Below, in pieces: positions 7,522 through 15,012 of a stretch of DNA of 44,057 nt. Source of the DNA: UBA2365 sp964594045 (GTDB taxonomy: Bacteria; Bacteroidota; Bacteroidia; Chitinophagales; Saprospiraceae); NCBI GenBank assembly GCA_964594045.1, contig CAZQKR010000035.1:1-44057 (forward strand). Reading direction: 5' to 3'. Numbering within the stretch: position 1 is the first letter of the stretch; each line of letters opens with the position of its first letter. The position numbers and the translations under genes were made by a program. The notes beneath the pieces are model-generated. The model saw only the letters and a program-made list of their open reading frames with translations. It was not told the origin of the DNA and searched no databases.

Positions 7522-8277
7522 ATGATTAATATTTTCAAAAAGTCCCTTTTCGCAGTTTTAATTGTTTTACTATTCACACTGATCCATTTTTCCTGCAGCA
7601 CACCTGTGCAAATGGAAAAAGACATCACTTTGACCAGCCCGAAGATAGTTTTGAGCAAGGGTGCTTGTTATGGTGAATGTCCGGTGTACAATCTCACCAT
7701 TTACAATACCGGGCAGGTCAAGTACAACGGTATAAGGTTCACACCTATGCTGGGCAAGTATGAAAAGCAATTGGCTGAAAATGAGTATATAGAGCTGGTA
7801 AAAGCTTTCAATGCTGCTAAAATATGGAAACTGGAGGATAATTATGATATGAATATTGCTGACCTTCCGACAACAACTTTAAGTTATTCTGAAAAAGACA
7901 AGATCAAAACCATTAAGTCTAAAAGTGGTTTTCCTCAACCGGTGGATGGTCTGGAAAAACAATTGATTGAAATGATCAAACAGGATGGCTGGATACAGAC
8001 TGACATTCCTGTGGAAGAAGTCAAGCCCAAAAACGAAGTACTCATAAAGAACGAACTCATCATCAAGGGAAATGAGCAAATGATCCTTGTCCGCTGGCTT
8101 CGGGAATATGCAGACTACGATATGAAGATCGTCAGAAGGCTTGGACCTGATAGTCCATTGTGGCTGGTCACTTTCAATCAGGAAAAGATCGATCCGGACG
8201 AATTGCTCAAAAAGATCAAGAATGATCCGAGTATTGAAACAGTTGAGTTCAATAAAAAAGTGAGCAATCGGGAATGA
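7522..8277 (+). CDS. DUF6438 lipoprotein
   Basis: A 251-residue lipoprotein with lipobox HFSC (Cys at residue 25). Residues 40-155 match the DUF6438 pattern: SKGACYGECPVYNLTIYNTG with its two cysteines (49 and 53), then a DLPTTTLSY strand. The function of that domain is unknown. The last 80 residues (from about ELIIKGNEQ) form a separate alpha/beta unit ending DPDELLKKIKNDPSIETVEF. This resembles the propeptide/inhibitor-I9 fold found ahead of subtilases, but no protease follows; that similarity is my reading of the pattern, not a search result. It starts 80 bp after the protease gene and ends 42 bp before the kinase gene. Confidence 0.7.
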   Translation: MINIFKKSLFAVLIVLLFTLIHFSCSTPVQMEKDITLTSPKIVLSKGACYGECPVYNLTIYNTGQVKYNGIRFTPMLGKYEKQLAENEYIELVKAFNAAKIWKLEDNYDMNIADLPTTTLSYSEKDKIKTIKSKSGFPQPVDGLEKQLIEMIKQDGWIQTDIPVEEVKPKNEVLIKNELIIKGNEQMILVRWLREYADYDMKIVRRLGPDSPLWLVTFNQEKIDPDELLKKIKNDPSIETVEFNKKVSNRE

Positions 8278-8319
8278 TCAACCGGCCAAGAAATTTTCAT
8301 TTAAAAATAGCAATAATAC

Positions 8320-9741
8320 ATGACCGAGCCAATCATTCAATTGTTTGAACGTTGGGCAGGAGAATATCCGGAGATCGTTGATCCAATGCCCCGGTCTGGT
8401 TCAGACAGAGCCTATTTCAGGCTAAAATCGAGATCCAGGCAGGTTGTTGGAGCCTTTAATCCTGACGAAAAGGAAAATAAAGCCTTTATCGGTTTTACAC
8501 GGCATTTTTTAAGTAAATCACTGAATGTTCCTTCGGTTTTAGCGGATGATGCAGCCAATAAAGTGTATTTACTGGATGATCTGGGTGATACTACATTGTT
8601 CAGCCTGATACAGATCGAATCCGAAAGAAGTCGTTTTAGTGATACGCTGACCGGAATTTATAAAAGAGTATTGGCTGAATTACCCAAATTTCAGATCCAC
8701 GCCGGAAAAGACCTGGACTACTCATTGTGTTATCCACGGGCAAAATTTGACCGGCAATCCATGATGTGGGATCTGAATTATTTCAAATATTATTTTTTGA
8801 AGCTTGCCGGAATCGCATTTGATGAGCAAGCGTTGGAGGATGATTTCCAGAAATTGACGGACTATCTGATATCCGCCGATCATGAATATTTTCTTTACAG
8901 GGATTTTCAATCCAGGAATATCATGCTGAAAGAAGATGAAATCTGGTTCATCGATTATCAGGGTGGAAGAAAAGGCGCTTTACAATACGATCTTGCTTCC
9001 TTGCTTTATGATGCAAAAGCCAATATTCCTGAAGAGATCAGGGAAGAATTGCTGAGTTTTTATATTCAGGAGCTTAAAAACCATATCGATGTCAATGAAG
9101 TTGAATTCAGATCGTATTTCACCGGATTCGTGATGATCAGGATCATGCAGGCGATGGGCGCATACGGGTTCAGGGGATTTTACGAGAAAAAGCAACATTT
9201 TCTGGCGAGCATACCTTTTGCCTTGAAAAATATGGCGTTTTTACTGGAAAATTCCGGTCTGCCTATCGAACTTCCAACCTTGATCCCTGTTCTGAATAAA
9301 ATGATCCATTCTGAAAAACTGCATGAAATCGGAAAACAGCGATTAAAGATCAGCGTCAACAGTTTTTCTTACCGAAGAGGCGTTCCGGTTGATGAAAGCG
9401 GGCATGGCGGTGGTTTTGTCTTCGATTGTCGCGCCTTACCCAATCCCGGAAGGCTGGATCGATACAGGCAATTGACCGGAATGGACAAAGAAGTGATTGA
9501 ATTTCTTCATAAAGAACCTGAAGTTTCGGCTTTCCTTCAAAACTGCCTGCAATTGACAGCTTCGTCCATCAAAAACTACATTTCACGGTCTTTCAACAAT
9601 CTGACGGTCAATTTCGGCTGCACCGGAGGACAACACAGGTCGGTTTATCTCGCTGAACAATTTGCCAAGGCAATAGGTTCTGCTTATGATGTGGATGTCG
9701 TGCTGAGGCACCGCGAGCATGAAATGGTCCAAAACAAATAG
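8320..9741 (+). CDS. AmgK-like amino-sugar kinase fused to a RapZ C-terminal domain
   Basis: A 473-residue two-domain cytoplasmic protein. Residues 1-330 form an aminoglycoside-phosphotransferase-like kinase: the catalytic loop YRDFQSRN (193-200, Asp195 as base, Asn200 for metal) and the metal-binding IDYQGG (Asp212) are intact. This is the fold of AmgK, which phosphorylates MurNAc/GlcNAc at the anomeric position in peptidoglycan recycling. Residues 340-473 match the C-terminal domain of RapZ: SFSYRRGVP (348-356), FVFDCRALPNPG and GCTGGQHRSVYLAE (433-446). In E. coli that domain senses glucosamine-6-phosphate. The N-terminal ATPase part of RapZ is absent. The next gene, 4 bp away, is a MurU-like nucleotidyltransferase, which supports an amino-sugar role. 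The substrate is inferred, not shown. Confidence 0.8.
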   Translation: MTEPIIQLFERWAGEYPEIVDPMPRSGSDRAYFRLKSRSRQVVGAFNPDEKENKAFIGFTRHFLSKSLNVPSVLADDAANKVYLLDDLGDTTLFSLIQIESERSRFSDTLTGIYKRVLAELPKFQIHAGKDLDYSLCYPRAKFDRQSMMWDLNYFKYYFLKLAGIAFDEQALEDDFQKLTDYLISADHEYFLYRDFQSRNIMLKEDEIWFIDYQGGRKGALQYDLASLLYDAKANIPEEIREELLSFYIQELKNHIDVNEVEFRSYFTGFVMIRIMQAMGAYGFRGFYEKKQHFLASIPFALKNMAFLLENSGLPIELPTLIPVLNKMIHSEKLHEIGKQRLKISVNSFSYRRGVPVDESGHGGGFVFDCRALPNPGRLDRYRQLTGMDKEVIEFLHKEPEVSAFLQNCLQLTASSIKNYISRSFNNLTVNFGCTGGQHRSVYLAEQFAKAIGSAYDVDVVLRHREHEMVQNK

Positions 9742-9745
9742 CCCC

Positions 9746-10477
9746 ATGCAGGCGATGATCTTTGCTGCCGGGCTGGGTACACGATTGCATCCACTCACCA
9801 AGGACAGGCCTAAAGCACTGGCGCCTTTTCTGGACACTACCTTACTGGGGTATAACCTTAAGTTTCTTTCAGCTCAGGGCATTCATCATTTTGTGATCAA
9901 CACACATCATTTCAGGGAAAAGATCGAAACTTACCTGGAGGATAACAATTATTTCGGGCTGGATATCAGCCTGTCTCCGGAGGAAGTTTTGCTGGATACT
10001 GCCGGTGGCCTGCTCCAAGCTTCAGATTTATTTTATCAGGATGCAAAACCGGTTTTGCTTTTCAATACCGACATCATCACCAACCTGGATATTCAAAAAA
10101 TGCTTGAATATCACAACCAATATCAAAATAAGCTCACGTTGGCTGTCCGGCACAGAAAAAGTTCCAGAGAATTGTTTTTTGACGATGATCAAAACTTATG
10201 CGGATGGGTCAATCACAAGACCGGACAGAGTATTATGCAAACCGGACAGACGCAAAAAACCCGTGCTTTTGCATTCAGTGGCATTCATCTGATCCAGCCT
10301 GATCTGATCCGAAAAATTGATCAAAACAGGATCTATTCACTGATCGTATTTTACCTGGAAATCATGCAAAACCAACAGATCAAAGCATTCGTCCACGATG
10401 AGGATTATTGGTTCGATTGCGGAAGGATCGAAGATCTTGTCGCAGCGGAAAATTTTTTACAGAAGACAAATGGTTAA
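9746..10477 (+). CDS. MurU-like sugar-1-phosphate nucleotidyltransferase
   Basis: A 243-residue nucleotidyltransferase of the NTP-transferase/MurU type, which would transfer UMP (or another NMP) to a sugar-1-phosphate. The signature GLGTRLHPLTKDRPKAL (residues 9-25) holds the nucleotide-binding loop and the catalytic Arg and Lys. LLFNTDII carries the metal-binding Asp, and the C-terminal WFDCGRIEDL is the standard ending for this group. The preferred start is ATG 9746, since the family begins directly with QAMIFAAG; an in-frame ATG at 9719 lies inside the kinase gene. It is tightly coupled to the AmgK-like gene, as amgK-murU pairs are in pseudomonads. The product would be UDP-MurNAc if the analogy holds. 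Confidence 0.8.
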   Translation: MQAMIFAAGLGTRLHPLTKDRPKALAPFLDTTLLGYNLKFLSAQGIHHFVINTHHFREKIETYLEDNNYFGLDISLSPEEVLLDTAGGLLQASDLFYQDAKPVLLFNTDIITNLDIQKMLEYHNQYQNKLTLAVRHRKSSRELFFDDDQNLCGWVNHKTGQSIMQTGQTQKTRAFAFSGIHLIQPDLIRKIDQNRIYSLIVFYLEIMQNQQIKAFVHDEDYWFDCGRIEDLVAAENFLQKTNG

Positions 10478-10491
10478 AACCGCAGGGATAA

Positions 10492-11496
10492 TCATACGTA
10501 CAATAAGTTGCACCCCCTGATATCGCTGTCATCTGTTCTACCCAGAACTGAAAACCTTTGATGATCCAGCAAAACACCCACATCCTGTGTAGCAATAAAA
10601 GCACAACTGTCAATGTTGGCCAGGTCAATCACATCCAGTCTGCCATGGTGACCGTTTGGCAGCGTGGCTTTGGGATCGTAGGGATCGCTGATCCTGATCC
10701 TCATGGTCGGGGCTGTTTCAAAAATACCCTTCCCTCGCGAATATGCCTGTGAAAGCAGTTCAGTCATACCGTACTCAGAATATATTTTTTTCACATTCAA
10801 TCCTTTGCAAAGCAATTGATGCAATGCTTCCCTTGCCAGTTCTTTCCCCCTACCCTTCATGCCTCCTGTTTCGAAGATCAGAACGTGACTCAGATCGGGC
10901 TTCTTGGATATTGCCAGGTCCAGCAAAGCATAGCTTACACCGAAAAGCAATGGTTTTCTGCCTTTTTGATCCATATCCAGCGCCTTGATCAATTCTTCCT
11001 GATCGTACATAAAAAATCCTCCGTGAGCATCCGGATGAGTGTTCATAAAGTGACTGACCATATGCACCAGGGACGAATTTCCCTGTTCAAGATATGAAGG
11101 CAGTAAGCCATAAAACCGGAATTGATCCAGGTTGCCGAAAGTATTTTCAAAGCAATATCGTGTGTTCTGATCGTACCATTCATTGTTTTTCAGGAAATGC
11201 AGGGATCTGTCAGATTTTGTTGTACCACTGCTCATAAAAACCCTCTCTGCTTCCCAGTCGCCTGTCTTAACCTCATGTTTTTTAAATGATTCTATGGGTA
11301 AAAAAGGAATATCCTCAACACTTTCAGGAACGAAATCAGCTTTACCTAAATAAGTTAAAAACCTGGAATAGACCGGATTAAAATCACGCTGAAAAAGAAA
11401 CAATTCCGATGCAAGCTGGTCAAATTCAACCTTACCCGATCTCAGATCAAGAAATTTTTGAATGACTTCCTTTCTTTTTACATCAAAATGAACCAT
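10492..11496 (-). CDS. LuxE/PaaK-family acyl-activating protein
   Basis: A 334-residue protein of the LuxE acyl-protein-synthetase branch of the ANL adenylate-forming superfamily. FMSSGTTKSD (87-96) is the ATP/AMP-binding loop. IYSEYGMTELLSQAY corresponds to the second adenylation motif and GRLDVIDLANI to the Gly-Asp hinge region. Members in Bacteroidota are annotated simply as acyl transferases and their substrate is unknown. No luxC, luxD or luciferase genes are present, so luminescence is not implied. It is convergent with the MurU-like gene (14 bp apart) and divergent from the lipoprotein at 11535. Length is close to that of LuxE (about 370) but slightly short. Confidence 0.75.
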   Translation of the reverse strand: MVHFDVKRKEVIQKFLDLRSGKVEFDQLASELFLFQRDFNPVYSRFLTYLGKADFVPESVEDIPFLPIESFKKHEVKTGDWEAERVFMSSGTTKSDRSLHFLKNNEWYDQNTRYCFENTFGNLDQFRFYGLLPSYLEQGNSSLVHMVSHFMNTHPDAHGGFFMYDQEELIKALDMDQKGRKPLLFGVSYALLDLAISKKPDLSHVLIFETGGMKGRGKELAREALHQLLCKGLNVKKIYSEYGMTELLSQAYSRGKGIFETAPTMRIRISDPYDPKATLPNGHHGRLDVIDLANIDSCAFIATQDVGVLLDHQRFSVLGRTDDSDIRGCNLLYV

Positions 11497-11534
11497 ATTG
11501 CAATAATATAGAATTGTTGGCAGATTTTTTAATC

Positions 11535-12044
11535 ATGGATTTTAAATTCACCGTATTCTTGAAAATGCTTTATTTCGGCGGGATCATCCTGGCGATGACA
11601 AGCTGTTACAAAAAGAAAGAATTGCCTGAAATTCCGGAGATCAGCCTTGTTGGCCTGAGCAAAACGGTCATGAAGCAAGGTTATGCTGAAGAAGATTCTC
11701 TGGAGATATATCTGAGAGTGCTTGATGGCAATGGCGACCTGGGATACCTGGGAGACAGCGCTGAGTCGAGCTCGGTATTTCTGGTGGATTCAAGAACCGG
11801 AAATGTGGCTGAACAATTCAGTTTCCCGGCAATCCCGGAAGATAAAATTCCGAATGGATTAGATGCTGAGCTCAGGATACTGACCTATACAACCTGCTGT
11901 ATTTATCCGGGCAACCTGCCACCCTGCTCGGTGCAACCGCAATATCCGACCGATAGTTTTAAATATGAAATCTGGCTTCTGGACAGGGCCGGCAACAAAA
12001 GCAACGTCATCTCAACGCCTTTTGTTCGGCTGGAATGTAACTGA
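11535..12044 (+). CDS. Hypothetical lipoprotein
   Basis: A 169-residue lipoprotein with lipobox AMTSC about residue 24. I do not recognise the family. It is acidic, with beta-strand-like segments (EDSLEIYLRVLDGNGDLGYL, FKYEIWLLDRAGNKS) that resemble an Ig/fibronectin-like sandwich. A cysteine cluster (TTCCIYPGNLPPCS) and a terminal Cys could form disulphides. The ATG at 11535 is chosen over 11514 because it begins the signal peptide. The promoter region (38 bp) is shared with the divergent LuxE-family gene. The downstream 333 bp hold no gene. Confidence 0.6.
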   Translation: MDFKFTVFLKMLYFGGIILAMTSCYKKKELPEIPEISLVGLSKTVMKQGYAEEDSLEIYLRVLDGNGDLGYLGDSAESSSVFLVDSRTGNVAEQFSFPAIPEDKIPNGLDAELRILTYTTCCIYPGNLPPCSVQPQYPTDSFKYEIWLLDRAGNKSNVISTPFVRLECN

Positions 12045-12377
12045 TCCAGGATAAAAAGCTGAACCGGCTGTTTTCTCAACTGCTCACAGGCATTTGTGAG
12101 TCAGGTCATTATTGATATGGAACAAGAAAATACGGTGCGTTTAAGCATTCTGAGAAAGTCAACAGGCAAAACACCTTTTATATAACATAAAAAAAAATGG
12201 TATTTTCCCTTAATTCAAAAGCCCTTCAAATCTTAAATAACCGAATTTTTGCAATTAAACAAAGGGTATTCACCTGTTATTTAACCCTTTTTATTACTTT
12301 TACGGGTTATACCAATTCCATTGCATAAAATCATGCATGAAGCGGTAAGATCTATTGTACAGTGATGTGAAGCAAAT
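12045..12377. other. Intergenic region without a gene
   Basis: No coding frame of note. AAAGGGT (12261-12267) can pair with ACCCTTT (12284-12290), and the second arm runs into further T residues on the plus strand. This is a weak terminator-like hairpin about 215 bp after the lipoprotein stop. Nothing else is recognised. Confidence 0.35.
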
Positions 12378-14036
12378 ATGCAAATTCTGAGTAAAATTCC
12401 GCTTTTAAACTTCGAAGCTTTTGCTGAAAATGAGCCATTGCTCCAGGCAGAAAAGCTGTTTGAGGACGGCAGGTTGACCAGTTTAAATGAGCCGAAAAAG
12501 GGACTTTGGGAGGGAGAAATTTCAACTGATCAGCTTTTTTATGCCAAAATCGGTGTATTCAGAGATCATGTAATGCATGCAGAATGCACCTGTCAGGAGA
12601 TCACGGAAAAATATTTGTGCGCGCATGCACTCTGTACCCTGTTTGGTATCAGACAAAGGCAATTGCAGGAAGAATTGCCCAAAATTCAATCGCGTCCTGT
12701 TAAAAAAACCGTTCATGTCCGGCAGATACTGGATCATGCCGGAGAGGGAGATTTAAAACATTTTATGCTGGCATATAGCAAAAAGGATAAAAAGTTCAGG
12801 ATATTGCTGATGACTTATTTTGCACGGCAGTTGCATGATCAGTCAGAAGGCAGTATTTACCGGCAAATCCTGGAAGATTGCTACCCTGTTTCAGATGTAT
12901 TGCAATCCAAAAATACAAGGCAGAATGTGCAGTTGCTTGTTGTGGTAACCAATGAATTGCTGCTTCAGGCAAAGGATGCTTTAAGTCTTGAAAAATTGAC
13001 CGAAGCATTTCATATTCTTCGTGAACTCATTACCAAGTTGGCCTATGCGATCTACACCAATCCCAAATCAAGGGAAGACCTTGAAGAACTGATGAACCAG
13101 GCGCATGGCTACTTCTTTATGCTTCTCGAAGCACCGGTCGCACCTGCATTGAGGCAACAGATCGCGGACACTATGCTGGAATTCACACAGGTATCTTTTT
13201 ACCTGTATACCGGACCCGGCAATTTTTTCAATATGCTCCTGAAAATGCCCATGGATGAACACCGAATGGATACATTTTTAAGGGCTGTCCGTCAAAAGAT
13301 CTCTACGATAAGGCAGATTGAAACTCAGGCGATGCTGTATACCATTCAGATCAGGATACAGTTTTCTGCTCAGGAATCGTTTGACCAAACCATTGAAAAA
13401 CTCAAAGACCCGGCATTGCTGAATGAGGTGATCACTCAACTCAACAGACCGGAAAATAAAGAAATTCTGGAAATTGTGCTCGAAAAGCTTAAAAACAGCA
13501 GACTAATTTCTTCCACCATTCAGTATAAACACCTGCTGGCCTTGTACGCTTCTCTGAATGAACCGGAAAAACAGCTTTATTACGCAACTGAACTTTTCAG
13601 GCTTACGAGAGAACTGCAATATTACAGGATGATCAAAAACATACAATTCAACGGTAAAACATTGTCTTACAAGGAATTTATTAAAAGCAAACTCAATAAA
13701 AATATCGACCGGGATCTACGACTCGGACTGGAATTGTGTATCATTGAATCTGATCATGACTTGCTTTTGAAGCTGCTCAGCCAAAAGGACAGCCTGGAAT
13801 GGTTCATGGAATACGACAAATATCTGGTTCGCGATAAGAAAAAGGAGATCTATTCATTTTACAGAGATTACCTGGTCAGATATCATAAGGACCATATAGG
13901 TATCAAAGCGGCAAACCGGGCAAATGCTGTATTGAGCCATTTGGAAAAACTGGGCATGAACCCTGAAAGTCAAAAACTTAAAGATGAATTGATCTCCAAA
14001 TATCCTAAAAGGAGCAGTCTGAAAGATTATTTATAA
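12378..14036 (+). CDS. SWIM zinc-finger protein
   Basis: A 552-residue protein with an N-terminal SWIM zinc finger: Cys70-x-Cys72-x8-Cys81-x-His83 in the sequence CTCQEITEKYLCAH. SWIM domains bind DNA or proteins and in bacteria often occur in or beside SNF2-type helicases. The remaining 450 residues are almost entirely helical, with many leucine-rich amphipathic helices suggestive of TPR-like solenoid packing. No signal peptide is present. No helicase or other partner is encoded in the window, so it stands alone. The start ATG at 12378 is the first in the frame. Its role, possibly nucleic-acid or chromatin-remodelling related, is inferred from the zinc finger alone. Confidence 0.7.
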   Translation: MQILSKIPLLNFEAFAENEPLLQAEKLFEDGRLTSLNEPKKGLWEGEISTDQLFYAKIGVFRDHVMHAECTCQEITEKYLCAHALCTLFGIRQRQLQEELPKIQSRPVKKTVHVRQILDHAGEGDLKHFMLAYSKKDKKFRILLMTYFARQLHDQSEGSIYRQILEDCYPVSDVLQSKNTRQNVQLLVVVTNELLLQAKDALSLEKLTEAFHILRELITKLAYAIYTNPKSREDLEELMNQAHGYFFMLLEAPVAPALRQQIADTMLEFTQVSFYLYTGPGNFFNMLLKMPMDEHRMDTFLRAVRQKISTIRQIETQAMLYTIQIRIQFSAQESFDQTIEKLKDPALLNEVITQLNRPENKEILEIVLEKLKNSRLISSTIQYKHLLALYASLNEPEKQLYYATELFRLTRELQYYRMIKNIQFNGKTLSYKEFIKSKLNKNIDRDLRLGLELCIIESDHDLLLKLLSQKDSLEWFMEYDKYLVRDKKKEIYSFYRDYLVRYHKDHIGIKAANRANAVLSHLEKLGMNPESQKLKDELISKYPKRSSLKDYL

Positions 14037-14415
14037 TTATCATAATATATTTATTATCAGTTCATTATATTAAATTTAATTGTTTGGTTTGATGGTTTTA
14101 TTTTTAGCTTGTGATGGATGCCAGGGATCAGCATGTCAGTTTAAACAGCATTTTTAATGCCTTTTTCACAAATCCTTCAGATTAACAAACTATTCAGCCA
14201 ATCACCTCAATATTTACTTTTTATCTGACATTTTACTTCTCCATCTGAAATAATTTCATTTCATTTACGAAAATGTTAAAAAGAGAACAGCTGCAACATA
14301 TCAGGATAGCCATTCGTTTACTCTCAAAATTTATATTACGATGGATTCGATTGTTGGCAGGAGGATCAATCCACAAAAATCGGGCACGAAATTCTTTAAA
14401 AATAAACAATCAATT
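14037..14415. other. Intergenic region without a recognisable gene
   Basis: AT-rich. Short open frames around 14273-14415 lack family features and overlap the upstream leader of the next gene. No promoter of the TTG/TAnnTTTG form and no terminator could be recognised. Confidence 0.3.
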
Positions 14416-14976
14416 ATGCGAAATTCAGTTATTTTTTTGTTCATCCTGTTCACTATCAATACTTCGGTATTTGCCAATAATCATCCAAATTGGGGATTAA
14501 GGATAGGTTATTCTCCAAAAACAGAAGATGTTTGGGGTGTTGGTGTTTCCTTCAGGCCCGGCAACAGCCGGTGGTTCCATCAACTGGAACTTTATCCTAT
14601 CCAAAACAGGGCTTCATCAATTGTCACGGAAGCATCCAATGCGGGATTTTTGTTGCGTACCAATTACATTCTCAACAAACCCAAAAGATTTATCCAGTTT
14701 TTTACCGGGGCAGAACTCTATGGTTATCAATATTCCAGAAAAATAACCGGTTCAGTGGATCTGAACACAGATCAGGTGGTTCAGATGATGGGATTGGCAG
14801 GAGCCAACTTAAAATTGGGCAAGAGGTTGAACTTCAATCTTGCCATTCCTCTGGTTGGCTTTGAACATGTTCGTTCAGAAGATCTGCTAGGTACAAGCAA
14901 TCACACGTCGCCCTATTTCATCGGTTTCTACGGAGCTTTCTTTCCAAAATTCGGCTTGGATATCGGAATATTTTAA
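14416..14976 (+). CDS. Small outer-membrane beta-barrel-like protein
   Basis: A 186-residue exported protein with a signal peptide ending near TSVFAN. The body consists of alternating hydrophobic strands with aromatic ends (WGLRIGYSPK, VGVSFRPG, FIQFFTGAELYGYQYS, LNFNLAIPLVGF), and the last strand reads FGLDIGIF with terminal Phe. This is typical of an 8-10-stranded outer-membrane barrel recognised by BamA. No family name can be given. An upstream ATG at 14341 would add 25 residues without signal character, so 14416 is preferred. It is convergent with the large T9SS protein and shares a terminator with it. Confidence 0.6.
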   Translation: MRNSVIFLFILFTINTSVFANNHPNWGLRIGYSPKTEDVWGVGVSFRPGNSRWFHQLELYPIQNRASSIVTEASNAGFLLRTNYILNKPKRFIQFFTGAELYGYQYSRKITGSVDLNTDQVVQMMGLAGANLKLGKRLNFNLAIPLVGFEHVRSEDLLGTSNHTSPYFIGFYGAFFPKFGLDIGIF

Positions 14977-14977
14977 C

Positions 14978-15012
14978 AAAAAAAGCCTGGCAGGATATGC
15001 CAGGCTTTTTTT
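14978..15012. terminator. Bidirectional terminator between convergent genes
   Basis: A 10-bp core stem, AAGCCTGGCA (14983-14992) with TGCCAGGCTT (14998-15007), encloses loop GGATA and is flanked by A7 on the left and T7 on the right. It can stop transcription from both sides. The T-run abuts the TAA of the minus-strand gene at 15011-15013. Confidence 0.85.

Noticed and set aside
10492..11496. Bioluminescence gene (LuxE)
   Set aside because: Family resemblance only; no luxC, luxD or luciferase genes are present, and LuxE-like acyl-activating proteins are common in non-luminous Bacteroidota.
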